Below, piece by piece: positions 1 to 15,341 of a stretch of 64,000 bases of DNA. Position 1 is the first letter of the stretch. Each line of letters opens with the position of its first letter. The DNA comes from Gadus chalcogrammus. Its lineage: Eukaryota; Chordata; Actinopteri; Gadiformes; Gadidae. A model generated the notes under the pieces. It searched no databases. It saw nothing but the letters and a program-made list of their open reading frames with translations, and was not told the origin of the DNA. The position numbers and the translations under genes were made by a program. Where the stretch lies: positions 7,212,198 through 7,276,197 of the forward strand of contig NC_079420.1 of NCBI RefSeq assembly GCF_026213295.1, in the 5' to 3' direction.

Positions 1-837
1 ATACAAGACAAAGCATTGGGGTTTTAAATTGCCCTCCCATCAAGTAAAGAAAGGCAGAGGAGAGAGGAATGGCTGGCTGTTTGGCTTCAGAAAAATTTGG
101 CAGCTGAGGTAATTATGCAAAAAATATGCTTCTAAGGGGCAGTTAATTATTATACTTATCCCAATATTTTTTTGGGGTTAAAACCCATTGATACTTCTAA
201 ATTTACATGGAGCCGATTTTCCCAGTAGTTGGGGTCTAGACCACAGATTATTAATTGGTCAAGTATTTAGCGAGAGCGCTTTAACCATTGCAGCCACAAA
301 ACAAGCAACAATCGGCCAACAAGCATCCCATCAAAGGACATCCTCTAAAAGTGCTTGTTTTGTGACGGACAACGTTGTGGAAAGGAACCCTATAGCGGCA
401 TACAACTTTACCTTTCGCTGGGTGCTCTGTTGGTTTTTCTGTCTATTTTATCGTGTTATTCCTTGAGCCTCAGTGCTTGCGGTTTACTTTTCGTGTTTCT
501 GTGATAATATGCTCCAATGCATGTGCCACTTAGTTTCCGAAAATGAGATAAATGGTATGGGAGGAATAGAGAAAGAAAATATATAAAAGATGGCGTGAGC
601 AGAACACCGTCGCGAAAGAGAGGGGGGTGGCCCATGGAGATCTAGAGGAAGAAGAAGTCATAAAGTACAATCTGCTGCGGAGTGTAATGGCTGACATGTC
701 TGGAACCAGCCCGGGCAGTCAGCGTTGGGTAAAAATAGCTTGTCTAATGATGAAGAGGGACAGTTCTCTCACTCTGGGATGGAGGCAATACTCAGGAAGA
801 ACAGTTCCTCATCGCCTTGCCCTCTAAAGCCATGGCA

Positions 838-1038
838 CAGACAGACAGCCAGACAGGCAGGCAGGCAGACAGGCAAACAGAGAGACAGCTATGCAGACAG
901 GAAGACAGACAGACAGCAGAGACAGTCAGGCAGACAGGCAAGCAGGCAGGCAGTCAGAGAGACAAGCAGGTAGGGAGACAGGCAGATAGACAGGCAGACA
1001 GAGAGACAGACAGCCAGGCAGGCTGACAGAAATACAGG

Positions 1039-1073
<35 letters not shown>

Positions 1074-1210
1074 ACAGACAGGCAGACAGACAGACATGCA
1101 GGCAGGCGGCCAAAGAGACAGACAAACAGACAGACAGACAGAGAGACAAGCAGGCAGGCAGACAGGCAGATAGACAGTCAGGCAGGCAGAAAGACCGCTA
1201 GACAGACGGA
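838..1210 (+). repeat. (CAGA/CAGG)n tetranucleotide array
   Basis: About 370 bp of mixed CAGA, CAGG and GCAG units. Both strands give long Arg/Gln- or Cys/Leu/Ser-rich frames that are repeat artefacts. Confidence 0.95.
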
Positions 1211-1982
1211 TTGGCACGCAGGAAACTGAAATGCAGTCACACATTGGTTTCTATGATATGATTACTCAACACAGATTGGAATTTCTTTACTGTGCCTTAT
1301 AAAGATGGATTGCTCCGTCATTATCCTATGGCTTGCTATTTGTAAATAGTGAACCACACTGCTTTCCATTCTCAATCAGGCAAAAATTATGTAAAATGCC
1401 TTTGTGGAAATCTGCCGTTGCCGTTTCCATTATCCATTTAACCACGTCTAAAGGGAGGCTTTATTTATGTGAATTAGCTCCTCTATAACATGAGGGTACC
1501 ATGGGTCATAAACTTGAAGTCAATACCGGACGGGGATATGGTGGTTAGTGGGACAAAACACCTCGGTGACCCTCTCCCCTCCTCTGCTGGCCCAGCAGTG
1601 TCCAGGCCGGCAATGTCTGGGGGGATGTGGGGGGGGGGGGGGTCGTAGCAGCAGCTGTTCCACGCACAACTTTATATTTCTTCTCCTCCTTGTTCCTCCA
1701 CAAGGGTCTTCCAACCCCCCCCCCCCCCCATCGCCAGCAGGTCCCACAATAGCCATTTGCTCATCATCCTATTATTTTCAATAGGCAACGGAGTAATTGG
1801 CTATTTCACACATGTGAGGCTGGAACTGGTGGAGGGTAAAGGCCAGCCCAGCAGCCTGTCAGTGTCCTCGACCACAGTCATCCATCACTTATTATCAGGC
1901 ACAGGCTAAGCCACCCCGCGCCCTGAGACCGCACTCTGCTGAGCCCCGACCTGCTACATCCATTAAGCACTGCGCGTTGTAG

Positions 1983-1983
<1 letters not shown>

Positions 1984-2077
<94 letters not shown>

Positions 2078-2180
2078 GGTGTGTGTATGTTGGTGTGTGT
2101 GTGTGTGTTGGTGTGTAGGTGTTTGTATTTGTGTGTGGGTGTGGGTGTGTTGTTGTGCATGCGTGTGTGTGTGTGTACAT
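1984..2180 (+). repeat. (GT)n array
   Basis: A pure GT run to about 2076 is followed by TTGGTGT-type interruptions to 2180. Confidence 0.97.
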
Positions 2181-2963
2181 TTCCAAGCATAAATCAACAA
2201 TAAAAAGCAACACGAAACAAACAAATGAAAACAGCCTCTTGGGCCTTCTTCTTTGTTCTTTATGTTTAATGGCCTCAATACGTCATGAGCTTTTTTTAAT
2301 GTTTTGTTTCCTGTTGTTAATGCCTAACAAGCAATGATATACTATGAGCAAAGCAACTAAAAACGACTACGGAATTATCCTCGGATAGGGACCGTATTTC
2401 TTCGAACCTCCGGGCATGAAGAGCAGGACTCATGTAACATAGAATAAGTAGGAATTCAAACTGGACCACTTATTCATTCAGACATCGAGGCACTGCGTCG
2501 TCCAGGCTGTCGGCGAGAGACATAAAACAGAAACACCAATGACAAATAAAAAACCAGGTCATCCAATCATCCCTTAGCTGTATACACTGTACTCTTTCTA
2601 AGCATATGCATCCCAGAGGCATAAACACATATTTCAAGGGAATAAAAAGATTGGGAAAATATATATATAGCCCTATATATATATATCCGTATATAATATC
2701 TAATAAAGACAAACGTACATTATTTTATGAATATGTACACCGCTAACTCCAAGCAAAGAATAGCTTGGCATTTCTGTATTTAAACTCAAATTGTATTTAT
2801 ATATATTTAAAATATTTATACTGTAATTCATCAAAACATCTTCGACCACTGCTTTCTTCCACCGCCCCTTTCTTTAAAGTGAAAGTTCAGGAAGGGGCTG
2901 GGTGGGGTGAGGTATGGGTGCCAGCATGGAGGCAGCTGATTGGCTGGTGGGGGCTGGTTGGCG

Positions 2964-2964
<1 letters not shown>

Positions 2965-2994
<30 letters not shown>
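2965..2994 (+). repeat. Poly-G run of 30
   Basis: Thirty consecutive G bases follow GCGC. This is the longest of several poly-G runs in the window (others at 3514-3533, 9350-9373, 20787-20807 and 26381-26400) and a strong G-quadruplex candidate. Confidence 0.9.
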
Positions 2995-2995
<1 letters not shown>

Positions 2996-4081
2996 CCCTG
3001 CCGACGTGTCGTGAAGGGTGCCATCTATCACCACGGAAACGGCCTGAGGGATCGCAACACCAATCAGACCAGCGCCAGATGTTGGAGCCAAGGCACTGCG
3101 CATGTTTAGTCATGCATGCGTGGGCATGCGCACACACAAAAACACAAACACACAAACACACACACACACACACACACAGTCATGCACGCACACGCACACG
3201 CACGCATCTACGATCCCTAGAATCATTATTTACCAAACTGCGCACCATATGTGCACACAACGACACACAAGCAAATAAGCATATGCCTTTGCTTTTTCAT
3301 AAATACAATGGCCACATCTACAAAAACAGAGCCACTCATAATGCACAGGGATTATTATTTCCAATGCAGGAGAATGTTGCAAAAAAGAATGCTGTAATGA
3401 ATTGCATTGCAGTCGTTTTGACCACCTTAATACCTTGTGTGAGTGTGTATGGGGGGGGGAAGGGAACAATGAGATAAATGTCAGCCCTCGTCAAACAGAT
3501 ATTTGAAATGGGAGGGGGGGGGGGGGGGGGGGGTGCTTCTAATACTTCTGGAGAGCCTGGGTGGGTATGGCTCATGAACAATTACAGCAACAACTTCTGC
3601 AATGGCCCTCGTTCTCCCTGGAGGGGCCAGGCATTATGAGTTCGACCTGTCAAGGGCCCGGTCTCCTCTTGAGTTTCCCTGAGTATGCACGCGGCACTGA
3701 GCGCTTTGGTAGAACTCCGTTATCACAGCGGGGACAACGTGTGCAGCCCTCAAACACGTGCACTCATGACGAGTCGAGTCGAGAACGTGCGATGGAAAAT
3801 ATGCTTGAATCAATTTGTGTGTAATGTACGTGATAACCGCTGTCACACAAACACAGACAAGTGTACACAACACACATCAATTCGCTGGTCTCCAAGGGCC
3901 AGCAATCGTACAAAAACAAAGATGGCACTGTAGTCTCCGCCTCTCTGTGACGGCGGCACTGAACCTCAGCATGCCCTCTTGCTCACTGCTGCGGGTACGA
4001 GTGGTGGTCAACACTCCCCTGCAATGCAGCCGTGCTGACCTGCCGTGTTATTTCTGCCGGACCACATGTGAACCGTGTCCA

Positions 4082-4139
4082 GGGAGGAGGAGGAGGAGGA
4101 GGAGGAGAAGAAGGAGAAGGAGAAGAAGAAGAAGAAGAA
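4082..4139 (+). repeat. (GGA)n/(GAA)n purine tract
   Basis: GGA units change into GAA units over about 58 bp. It is purine-only on the plus strand. Confidence 0.95.
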
Positions 4140-4223
4140 ATGGACCTCTTCATGCTCCATGTTCTCAGAATGAATGAGGGGTATGAAGGGCGATGCTATG
4201 GCTGCCTACACACCCCCACCCGA

Positions 4224-4224
<1 letters not shown>

Positions 4225-4314
<90 letters not shown>

Positions 4315-4321
4315 ACGCACG
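4225..4321 (+). repeat. (AC)n microsatellite
   Basis: About 40 pure AC units, then ACGC variants to 4321. Confidence 0.97.
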
Positions 4322-4692
4322 CACCCCCCTCCTGGTCCGTAGGGATCCTTGAAGGCTGAGAGGGCTAAGGTTGATGTATCAGATGGGCTGTGATGGCTGT
4401 ATTAGCCCAGGCCTTGATCTGGGAGCGACCACCAGGCACGCTATGCAGAGTCTTGTAATAACACGTGGCAGCGGGCTGGAAAGAATACGTAGCGTATGTT
4501 TTAGAAAACGACTAAGGACATGAATGATGAATGGGGTTGGACCCGCGTGGCGAATACGCAGATGCCGTTATGAATTCAGAATTCTGTGAATTCAGAAACT
4601 TTTCGTTAAGGAGCAGGGAGGGGCTGTATTCTGCCGGTAGGATGCAGACATTGAGGATCGTGACTTCAAGACCTTTTATTGTTGATCATCAA

Positions 4693-4818
<126 letters not shown>

Positions 4819-7800
4819 AACACAAACACGACAATCATGGCAGTCTCTGTATTTTCTTGCCACAAAAGACATGTTTCAGTTTCCCCCTCAGCCTGTTAAA
4901 CAATGCATGGGCATGTAATGACGAGAGATAATGCGCTCAAGACAATTTTTTTTGTTTTCCTTGACTATTCATTTAATAGCAACAATAAAGCACTCATCAT
5001 GCGAGATGAACAAAGCTTATCCCCCCCACAGAGATAGATGGAAAAAAAAAAGACAAGGCAGGAGAAATGATTGCTATTGTGTGGCGACAAAATACATTTC
5101 AATTACGACGATGTGAAATTGGATTTCCTCGGAGCATTAGGGGGACCGGGAATCGGCGAAAGGTATTCACGCTTCTGCGCTGTGTCTTTCTCCTCCTTTA
5201 TGGCTCGTCTTGGATTCCGCCGTTTAGTTGCAGCTGTTAGCAGCGCCGCGACCAGCCTTATGAGATCAATAAGTCACCACGTACAGATAGGACGTCTGTG
5301 GTAAAAGCCGAGCGCACAACACAGGATTAATAAAGATGATTACAGGCCGTAGCCACGCTCCGGCGTTTTTCCCCGCCACCTGGTGACCTTCCCCGGGTGA
5401 TTGGGTGCTCTTGGCATCCATTTTGTGTCCATTTTCTCACATAGATCTGCCAATCAATAACCGCCACGGTAGTGTATGAACTCTGTGAGTAAAATGGTGG
5501 GGGGTAGGGGGGGCAACACAGAATGCAAAAAAAAAAAATCTGTGTCTTTTCTGTATTTCTTCATCGGTGCAGCATGCACACACAGAAATTCAGCGATTCA
5601 GAACATGCGAGATGACCTATCGATGTCATTGTAAAACAAATAAGATACAAAATATCAATTATAATCACGTTTTCATTATTCATAAATATTCAAAAGGCCC
5701 TAATTCAACGTCAATCCAGAAGGTACAGTCCGGATACTCTCCTTCTTTTTTTTGTCTCTCTCACTAAATATAAAAATATTTTTTTGTGCATCTCATTTAT
5801 TGTTTGTCACTGTGGTAAACACTCACCGTGGCAACCGTATTGTAATAAGCGCCCCACTCGGCTCAGGCCAGGATAAGTGAGCTTGTTATGGAGCCCCTTG
5901 GATGACGACGAAGCCTCATTTCCATACCACACTCAGAGCGCTTTGATTTGAATAATTCACTCTCCCCAGTTCACAACTCTAGCCTTTGGAGACGGAATTG
6001 GAGGTTGAGGGCTCACAGCAGGGGGGGGTGGGGAGCACTTGAGCACTGGGGATGGAAAACAGGACGGGTAAATGTGACACTCTGGGGAGATGTTGACATC
6101 TACACTGCAAATATGAGGACAAGATGACAGCCCCTTGAAAAGCGTTAGATGTGGGGTGTTTTTTTTAATTTGTGGACGGGAAAAATGATAATGGGGAATA
6201 TTTTAGCCACCGCTGAATAAATTTGGAATACGTTTAAACATCGGCAAACAATGGCCTTTTGAGAATACATTCGACTGAGAAGTTCAGGCGGGGAGAGATG
6301 TTGTATGTGCTGTGTATGTGTATTTGAGTGTGTGGCATCTTTGTGCACGCACGCACACACACACACAGCATCTTGTCACGTTGCGTCGTTGTCATTGAAA
6401 AATTCATAACATGTCTCCTCCATGGCAGCTCGCTGCGATAACACGCTTTATGTATCCAAATATATTAAATATTATATCATTTTTTTCAGGTGTCAGTCAC
6501 TGTCGCTTGGCAGCTATTATTACACGAGCGAGGTGGAAATGAACAGCAAAGCTTCCTGGAAGGATACCCACGAGAACCAGATCCACACCTGACCAAGGGC
6601 ACAGATGCATTGACATTTTCAATGTGTGTATAACCAATTTCAGCCAAATGACGTCAATATTCATTTGTAAGGCTACCGCCTTGTCAATTTGTAACAATGG
6701 ACTTAGCATATCGTGTGGGCCAGTGAATACTTTGGCAGCCCTGCCAACAGCACACAACTAGAGATTGAGCATCCTTCTCTTATGTATTGACTAGGAATAG
6801 CAGTCGCAAAGGTTAGCTGGAGAAATTCAAGGCATTCGCTCAGAGACTTAGTGGACACCCGTTGCACCTTCACTCAGAATCACAGCGAGTGCGCGAACAT
6901 TATCCACCTCTGGAGTACAATCCAGTGAACCAATATTCTTATCAGCAAATACACAGGTAGTCACGCTGGCATTTTGTTAACTAGGGCTCGGAGCTGTCAG
7001 ATCCATTGCTAATATCAATTAAAAATTAAACACTGTACCCCACGCAAGTTATTACAACATGGAGTTTTAATTGTTTTATAAAAGCAAGTTATCAGCCCAG
7101 CGAGGCCACTCTTGTGTGCTGGGAATGCTAATCGGCTAAACATCGCCTCCGGTCATTTTTAATCCCGGCGATACGCCCCGCTTTGATTTGTGGAACGGAG
7201 AGATAACAACAGTGCATGCTCCCTTTCTCTTTCCATACACACTTTTATGTGGACATTAAATAATACGACATCCTTGGGCTAATTACCCGGGCCCCTCTAT
7301 GATTCACCCATTACAACTTTTTTTATGACTACTCAAACGTTGTAAAAAAGTGAATCTTACGCAAGGAAAATAAAATATGTAAAAAGTGATTTGCTGTGAT
7401 CTGCGGCGCGAATCTCACTGGATGGATATTTTATTAATTTCCTGACATAGGAAGGCCCTGGATTAAAATTAATTCTCAGAATAAATTAACAAAACGTCTA
7501 TCATTTTCAAACAAGCAGCAAACCCCCTCCCCCTCACTCCAAAAAAAACAATCCCCTACACTTCCACACAACGATGTCAGCCAATGTACCGAAACACATT
7601 CACGGCATGTACACAAACACAAGCACACACACACACACAGACACACATCACATGTACACCGACGCATGCACATAACCCACGGGAATCCATCAGAGCATCT
7701 CAAATAGCCCGGACATGTCAGCCCCCACTGTCCGGTTGAGTAAAAGTAGTAACAACAAATCAAAGTTAGGATCCTTTGTGACGCCCACGCCCCCCCCCCT

Positions 7801-7964
7801 GCCGAGGCTGCATTGATAAAGGGCAGGGGCGGCATAAATTCCCCCGCTAAATGGGCCCCTGTCATGTCGAAGGTGAGGGATCACATCACGTCTCTGAGCA
7901 GAAGCAGATGCCTGTGAAGGTCTAATGACGGTGACCGTGTCATCTATACGTGTGCAGTATTTGT

Positions 7965-7974
7965 GTGTGCAGTA

Positions 7975-8020
<46 letters not shown>

Positions 8021-8023
8021 TGT

Positions 8024-8088
<65 letters not shown>

Positions 8089-8160
8089 TGTGTGTGTGTA
8101 GCGTGTGTGTGTAGCGTGTGTGTGTAGCGTGTGTGTGTGTGTAGCGCGTGTGTGTAGCGC

Positions 8161-8217
<57 letters not shown>
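7965..8217 (+). repeat. Compound (GT)n array with GTAGC interruptions
   Basis: Two GT runs are joined by repeated GTGTGTAGC units (8098-8165). It gives Thr/His frames on the minus strand that are artefacts. Confidence 0.97.
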
Positions 8218-8218
<1 letters not shown>

Positions 8219-8648
8219 CGTTGCCTGTACCAGAGCAGGGAAGCGGGAGAAAGAGAGAGGGAGGAAGAGAGATAGATAGTTGGAGTGAGATTGAGACCGA
8301 AAGAGACAGAGCCAGACAGAGATAGATAGTGAATGTGTCTGCAAATCTGAATGTTTGCATGCAAGTGCATGGCTCTCCCTGTGTGTGTATGTATGTATGT
8401 GCACGCACAAATGAAACGTTGAGACAGCCGAACCCACGCATACTCCCACACACATCCAGCCAGACCGGGACCTGCCTGCCTGCCTGGGCGGAGAACAAAA
8501 GGCCAACACTGGCGTCAAACTCAGAGATCTGGATTAGTTCTTATGCAGATCACAGGAGAACAAAGAGACTCAGCAAGCCAGATACAGCAAGCCAGAGTAT
8601 ATATATTTATAAATATATATATATATATACTGTATGTTTATATGATCC

Positions 8649-8852
<204 letters not shown>

Positions 8853-9032
8853 CAAAGAGATAAGCAAAAATACCCATTTATCATATAGGAGCATTGTAAA
8901 GGCATGGAGGAGACATAAAGCAGATTGTTGATTGAATGCATGTGTAGGCCTACATTCTGCTGAATTAATTCACTGGAGCTTGAGCCCAGGCGCACCACTG
9001 AAGGAAGCATCAACAGAGTTGCCTGCACAGAA

Positions 9033-9063
<31 letters not shown>

Positions 9064-9349
9064 AGCACATGAACACAATCAAGCCTCTTAGCGATGCAAG
9101 ATGTGCTGAGGAACCGTAGGAACCTCCAAAGCCCGACATCACCTCTTGTGGGCCGGCCCATTTGTTGGTCCTAATTTATGTAATGCACAGTGACAATAGA
9201 ATAGGGTCCAGAGGAGTTAATATGCCATCCATCATGGCCGCAAACCACCGGCCTGGATCGCACGGTTAGCGAGCACAGCTCATGCTGTGTTCGTTTGGCT
9301 GATCTCTCACGAGTTCAATGTACGAGATACACACGCATGTCATTGGAAT

Positions 9350-9373
9350 GGGGGGGGGGGGGGGGGGGGGGGG
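9350..9373 (+). repeat. Poly-G run of 24
   Basis: Twenty-four uninterrupted G bases, a G-quadruplex candidate. Confidence 0.9.
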
Positions 9374-11020
9374 TTCAAATGAAAATTACAAATAACTGCC
9401 GCTACTTTCCTCGGGTTGTCAGCGTATCTTGGTTCCGTCCAATTTTAAATACGATTCGAAACTGAGGCATTTTTCGCAACTAAATGAAAGCCAAACTGGA
9501 GAATAATTGATTGCTTTGGTCCCACTTTATGCCAATCACCTAACCATTCTCTGCAAAGGAGATCCCACTGCACATCGCTGATGGTGTTGATCTTTTTAAC
9601 ATAATAATAAATAATCCAAATAATACATTGTTTTGTCCACAAGTCATGGATCGGCCGGCAGCTTCTTAGCAGGCGTCACCGGTGCCGACTTGGCCTTCAA
9701 ACAACAAGATCATCTGTGGCTGATACACATTTGTAAACGGACATAAGGAGCTTCACGGGAACACACGGTTTGACCTTGCTGCGAATACATTTGCATCCAT
9801 TACAGTCGGCCCCCGCTGTGCGACGAGGGGCCAAAGGATCCATTTGTTTCCCCCCCTCAAGTTGAAGCAAGTAACAGAATCTTTTTTGAGGATGAGCAAA
9901 TTCATTAACGGCTTTTGCCAGCGAGGGAGGCGGGATTAACAATCCTTTTATGCCAGAATGTAATTGAAAGTACGGCCCGTCTCATTTTTCACAAGAGAAT
10001 GTGATTAAATATTCCTCCAGCAGCGTGGTGGTTAGCCAGAATTAAACCGTAATTTGATTTTCAAACCGCCGGTGTTACAGTCAAACGGCAAACACACAAT
10101 GTCAAGTGACATCATTCTGAGACATGTGTGGGGTGTTGCCACTTCTGGAAATACAAAAAAAGAGGAAATATTATCAATTGGTTTAGCGAGGAATGCCCTC
10201 AATTTAATTTTGATTCGGAATTAATGCATGGTGCCAATATCAAAGTCTACTTTGCATATATTTGGACTGCAAATGAGAATTAAGTGGAGAAGACCGCAGT
10301 AGGACAACATACTTAAATGGAAGGAATCCTCAACAAAGCTGAATGAATAACTTTAAACAAATGGCCTTGTGTACAAAGTCACAGTGGGATAGTCTGAGCT
10401 GGATTAGTAAAATACTAAATTTATTAACTGACCAATTCCTTCTTGGCTTGCAATAGCTCTTGCAGAAGTACATCAAAACACTTTGCAAACCTCATTTAAA
10501 AAACGGCCCCTTTTCCCTTTTCCCACTGAGAATAGACCGGACATGCGCATGCCGTGGTAAAAAAAAAAACTGGACCTTTTTCTACATGCTCGACAGGTTT
10601 GCACGGACGATGCTGCACTGTTAGTATGCTATACCACACATTTAATGAGATGAGACTGAGGTGAAGCTAATTCTATTTCACTAAGAGCGGTGAGCAATAG
10701 CACGCGAGCGATCGGGTCGACCGCGTGTCATTAGCGTGCGTTTGATTGCATTAAACCCCGATTTGCTAAAGGAATTGGCACCATGTAACAACCGGTCAAC
10801 CCTACTGAACTGGAGCCCTCCAAGTAGGTGTTCCCTAACACAGCCCCGGCCTCCTTCTGTACTCGCAACACGACCGCAACAGCAGATATTGTCTACGTGT
10901 CCCCTATGATTGCAGTCAATATTGTGCCCGGTGTCTATTACAAGCTACATTAGCATTTTAGTAAATTAGCATAGACATACGGAAATACATCTGACATTCC
11001 AGATCCCCCGGGCGGACAGA

Positions 11021-11140
<120 letters not shown>

Positions 11141-12547
11141 GAATAACCATAGGGTTCAACCGCACTTAGGAAAGACTTTTCACTTTTAAACACTTTAAAG
11201 GAACAATTGCAAATCAAGTGAAAACATGTGCACAGGAACTACCACCAGTGGGGGCGACTTAATTAGCTTGTGATTAACTTTGGAGACGAATCCATAGTAG
11301 AGCTAAGCCGAGGCAGAATGTCAAGTCGGTTAATTACCAAGTTTAAAGGTTGCTCCTGCAGGAACCAGCGGCCGCCAGTCGCCTTCTCACTAACCGCCCC
11401 CGACCGGGAAACAATACCTTCGAATTGACTTGACAATTAACAGCACTGTAGAAAGAAGGCCAACCTTGACTTTTATATTGCCATGTCCTTTTGGGCGCCT
11501 GTCGTTCTCTCTGCGCGACAGCGTTTTGGTGAAGGAGTAAAGGAGGGAGTGTTGGTAGTAATCTAATATAAGGCCTTAAGTCCGCCCTCCTCTGTGTATT
11601 GCAGAAATTAATCCTAGCTATTGAACCGGGAAATGACAACGGTAATATTAAACGTCCGACCGGAGATGTTGATTAATTGCGGATCGGTAGACACGCGATG
11701 CTATCTCCTGCGCTTTACGACGCCTGACAGCTAATTTCTCACTGGATATTAGTTGGGCGGGAATACATTTAGAACAATAGCCACAGAAGTGTTAGGACAG
11801 GCTTCGGTCGAGACGATGACAGAGGGCCTCTTTACTGAGCACAATAGCTCAACGCTAAGGGATCAATACTGTACATTCAAATGGTGAATGGCTTAAATGG
11901 TTCGAATCCCAAAACGAATTGCCTCCCCGCAATCAATGTTTGAAAGCTAAAAACATTAGCAAATTAGAAAAAAAGCTAATAATAATGTCAATAAAGGATA
12001 AACATAATTAGCTTTTGGCACACAGGAAAATGACGCATGGAAGGATGATGAAATGCAAATTGCACACAGTTCTGTATCAGCTCAACAGCAGCACCCCATT
12101 TAGCGTTTCGGCAAGGGATATGTCTCTGTATCAGAGGGAACGCAGGGAAAGCCTTCCCAAAGAGCTGCTGGCTTAAAGGCTGATAAAAAATATGTGGGTC
12201 ATCGAAGCAGCCCCAGTCATGAGTGTCCATCCACCGTGAGAGCCTAACGTGTGATTTCCAAAAGATCGTCATCACACAAAAGAACCACCCTCGAGGCACT
12301 CACCCAGAAAAAAATGAAAAATTCTTATAATTGATTTTGAATCTATCACACAATCAGGGGGCCTTCACAATTGGGAGGAGGGCCGGTGGTTCGGTTATCA
12401 CAGGAGCCCAAGGCCTGGGGTCCGGGCCCTCTATTCCTTCCACGGCTGGCCAGGGAGCATTGTGACTGGCAGCCATTGACAGTCTTCTCCCCAGATAAGA
12501 GTCCAGCCCCCGCTAGAAGACGCTCCCGCCTTCCTGTGACCCCTACC

Positions 12548-12684
<137 letters not shown>

Positions 12685-14355
12685 CTTTGTCCCTGCCATC
12701 CAGCCCTGGCACAGAGCAACAGATCCAGTGATAAGGACGGTTGCTTTACTGTGTATCGCGTCCATAGAAATGGAGGAAAAATAGAAAGAGGAGAAACACA
12801 AAACAGGAGGGTTGAAAAGAAACGAGCCAATAGAGGGCAGGGCGGGGGAGGGGGAGACGGGGGGAAACCACTTGTGTCTGTATTTATTGGTTCATGAATC
12901 AATATGGCTTTTCTTACACAAAAAGGCCGCCTGTCATAGGGAGCCGGTATCTATCACTTCCATCTGGGCCAGGGCACACTGGCAAGGTCGCCACTGATAG
13001 CCCCCCACCGGTTGGTGGAGGATGCACGGTGGGGGGGCGGGGCCGGGGCTGGGGGTGTTCGGGACGTTGGATGGAGTGGGATGACAGCCAGGCGATATGA
13101 GAGATATAACTCATCCTCCTAGCCGGCCCAGAGAGATGGCCCTGATTATCCAGGGTGATTTACCGTATCTTTATTCCAGGGGCTCATAAACACTTAGCCG
13201 GAGGAACCCTGTGCATACGGTTCCCGTCTCGGGGTACTTTGGCGTTTTTTTTTTATTCCACAACCGGTCGCCGCGTTTGGCACAAAGGCTTTGCTGACCG
13301 GCAGATGGGTTGTGTGGTGCGGTAACGTGGAGAACATGGTTCATTAGCCACGAGCTAACAACGTGGTCTAAAAACAACACAAAGATAGTTTAAACGCAAC
13401 CCTGCGGTTTATTTTTTGCTTTGTTTCTTTGTTCAGGGATAAGGATAACTATCCATCTATATATATTTATCAATATGCATTTATTTATATATTTTTATTT
13501 TGTACATATATCTTATGTCCAACTGTGTGGATGTCATGAACCTCACTTCCAGCTTTTTTCCATTCCATTTCTTTGCCATTTTATGCTGTGCTACACTATT
13601 TTTATGCCGCTATTTAAAGTCGGTGTCAGGCCTTTTTTGGAACGCTTCGAACTACTTCTACATTTTTAGCTCCTTCTGAAACAAATATTGGGTAAGCGAG
13701 TGATATCTGCGATCGTTCCAGCGACCTGCTGACGCGGTACCATACCTACATTACTGTATCAATAAATTTGAAACTTCACTTCACACCAGAGCAGGACTCC
13801 CATCCCCTAGCTGCCGCCAAAATTACAATCACCGATATCTGCAGAGTTGCTTTACATATACAACCTTCTGCTAATGTATTTTTCATTTCTTATTTTATTG
13901 CCGCAAAGTAATCTATCGAAACACAATCTCACTGCCTCGCTTCACCCAACATCCTCCTCTAAGGGTCAACCTTGTTCATCACAGCGCTATCTCCTGTTTC
14001 AGAGGAAACATTTTCAGCCCAGCGCGGGCAGCACTGGACTCAGTGTGGTAAAGGAGGAGCTCTTCTTCATCCAGAAAGGAGACAATATCTTTAGCACTTC
14101 CACCCTTCCATCCCAGCGGTGTGTCAGAGAGACCAGACAGGACACTCCAAGGGGCCAGTGGGGTACACCGCTAGACTTTGGTTTCCTGAGCTTGTAATTA
14201 ACTGTCATGGCAGATCTATAGGAGAGTGCCTATGTCCGCGGGTGTGTGGGTTTAGTTAATTAAGAAAGCCTTAAGGTGGCTATGATGAAACAAAGACGAC
14301 ATCGGCTCTCCCAAGGCTGTCCCGGGGAAGGTAACATCTGACTGACTTTCAATAA

Positions 14356-14462
<107 letters not shown>

Positions 14463-14736
14463 CCATTCCAACTGGACAGGAGAAGTACGAGGGGGAGAGT
14501 GAGCGGGATTAAACTTTCAATTATTATTCTGTATTCTATCTGCAGCCCGGCGGCTTCGCATGCAACCCTGCATCCACAGCGAGCCACAACCCTGTTTGTT
14601 TTTCGGGTTGCAAACAATCATTATTAGCAAAGTTACATGGCGCAAAAGGAAAATTTCACAGCCCGTCTTGTGTTAACAGCCATATTTGGTGTGATCTATG
14701 AACCAGTTCCCTCCCAGTGTTAGCTGGGAGGGAGGG

Positions 14737-14737
<1 letters not shown>

Positions 14738-14790
<53 letters not shown>
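14738..14790 (+). repeat. (GA)n microsatellite
   Basis: About 25 GA units. It lies about 280 bp from the CT run at 14358-14460, in the opposite strand sense. Confidence 0.97.
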
Positions 14791-14792
<2 letters not shown>

Positions 14793-15239
14793 TTGTGTCC
14801 TCGGCCTTGCCTTGGCAGCAGCGGGGTGATACCATGTTATCCGGTGATTGTACTCTGTGATTATAAGTCGGCTTGAAACCACTTAATTACGAATCAGCCG
14901 TTGATGAGTTGCAACAGCTAATGTGTTTTCACGGTGCTTGATTGCTGGGTCGTCTCACAGGAGATCAGGGAGGTGGGACATCCATGGAAACATATTTCCA
15001 GATTTGTTTTATTTGTTTATTTGTACATTCTCCTTCCCCTTTTATTTTCAATACTATTTTCTTTCACAGTTTCAAAGTTACATTTTTTTGTTGTTACCTG
15101 TCTCTCATTTCCCCTCACTCTCTGACAGCTTTGCCCTGCTTTCGCTGCTCTCGGCTTTACTGTGAATGTACTTTTTTTCCCTGCTGCAGTGTGGTCCACT
15201 GTTACAGAGAAAAACAGACAGGGCCCAGAGATAGCCAGA

Positions 15240-15271
15240 CAGAGAGAGATCATTTAATAGGAGACAGAGAC

Positions 15272-15341
<70 letters not shown>

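Noticed and set aside
1985..2203. Long Cys/Val frames (and Thr/His frames on the other strand) over GT/CA arrays here and at many other sites
   Set aside because: They are translations of dinucleotide repeats with no start context, splice sites or domain.
11896..11915. GGTTCGAATCC, a perfect tRNA B box
   Set aside because: The upstream sequence has no A box at the right distance and cannot fold into a cloverleaf. Probably chance or an old SINE relic.
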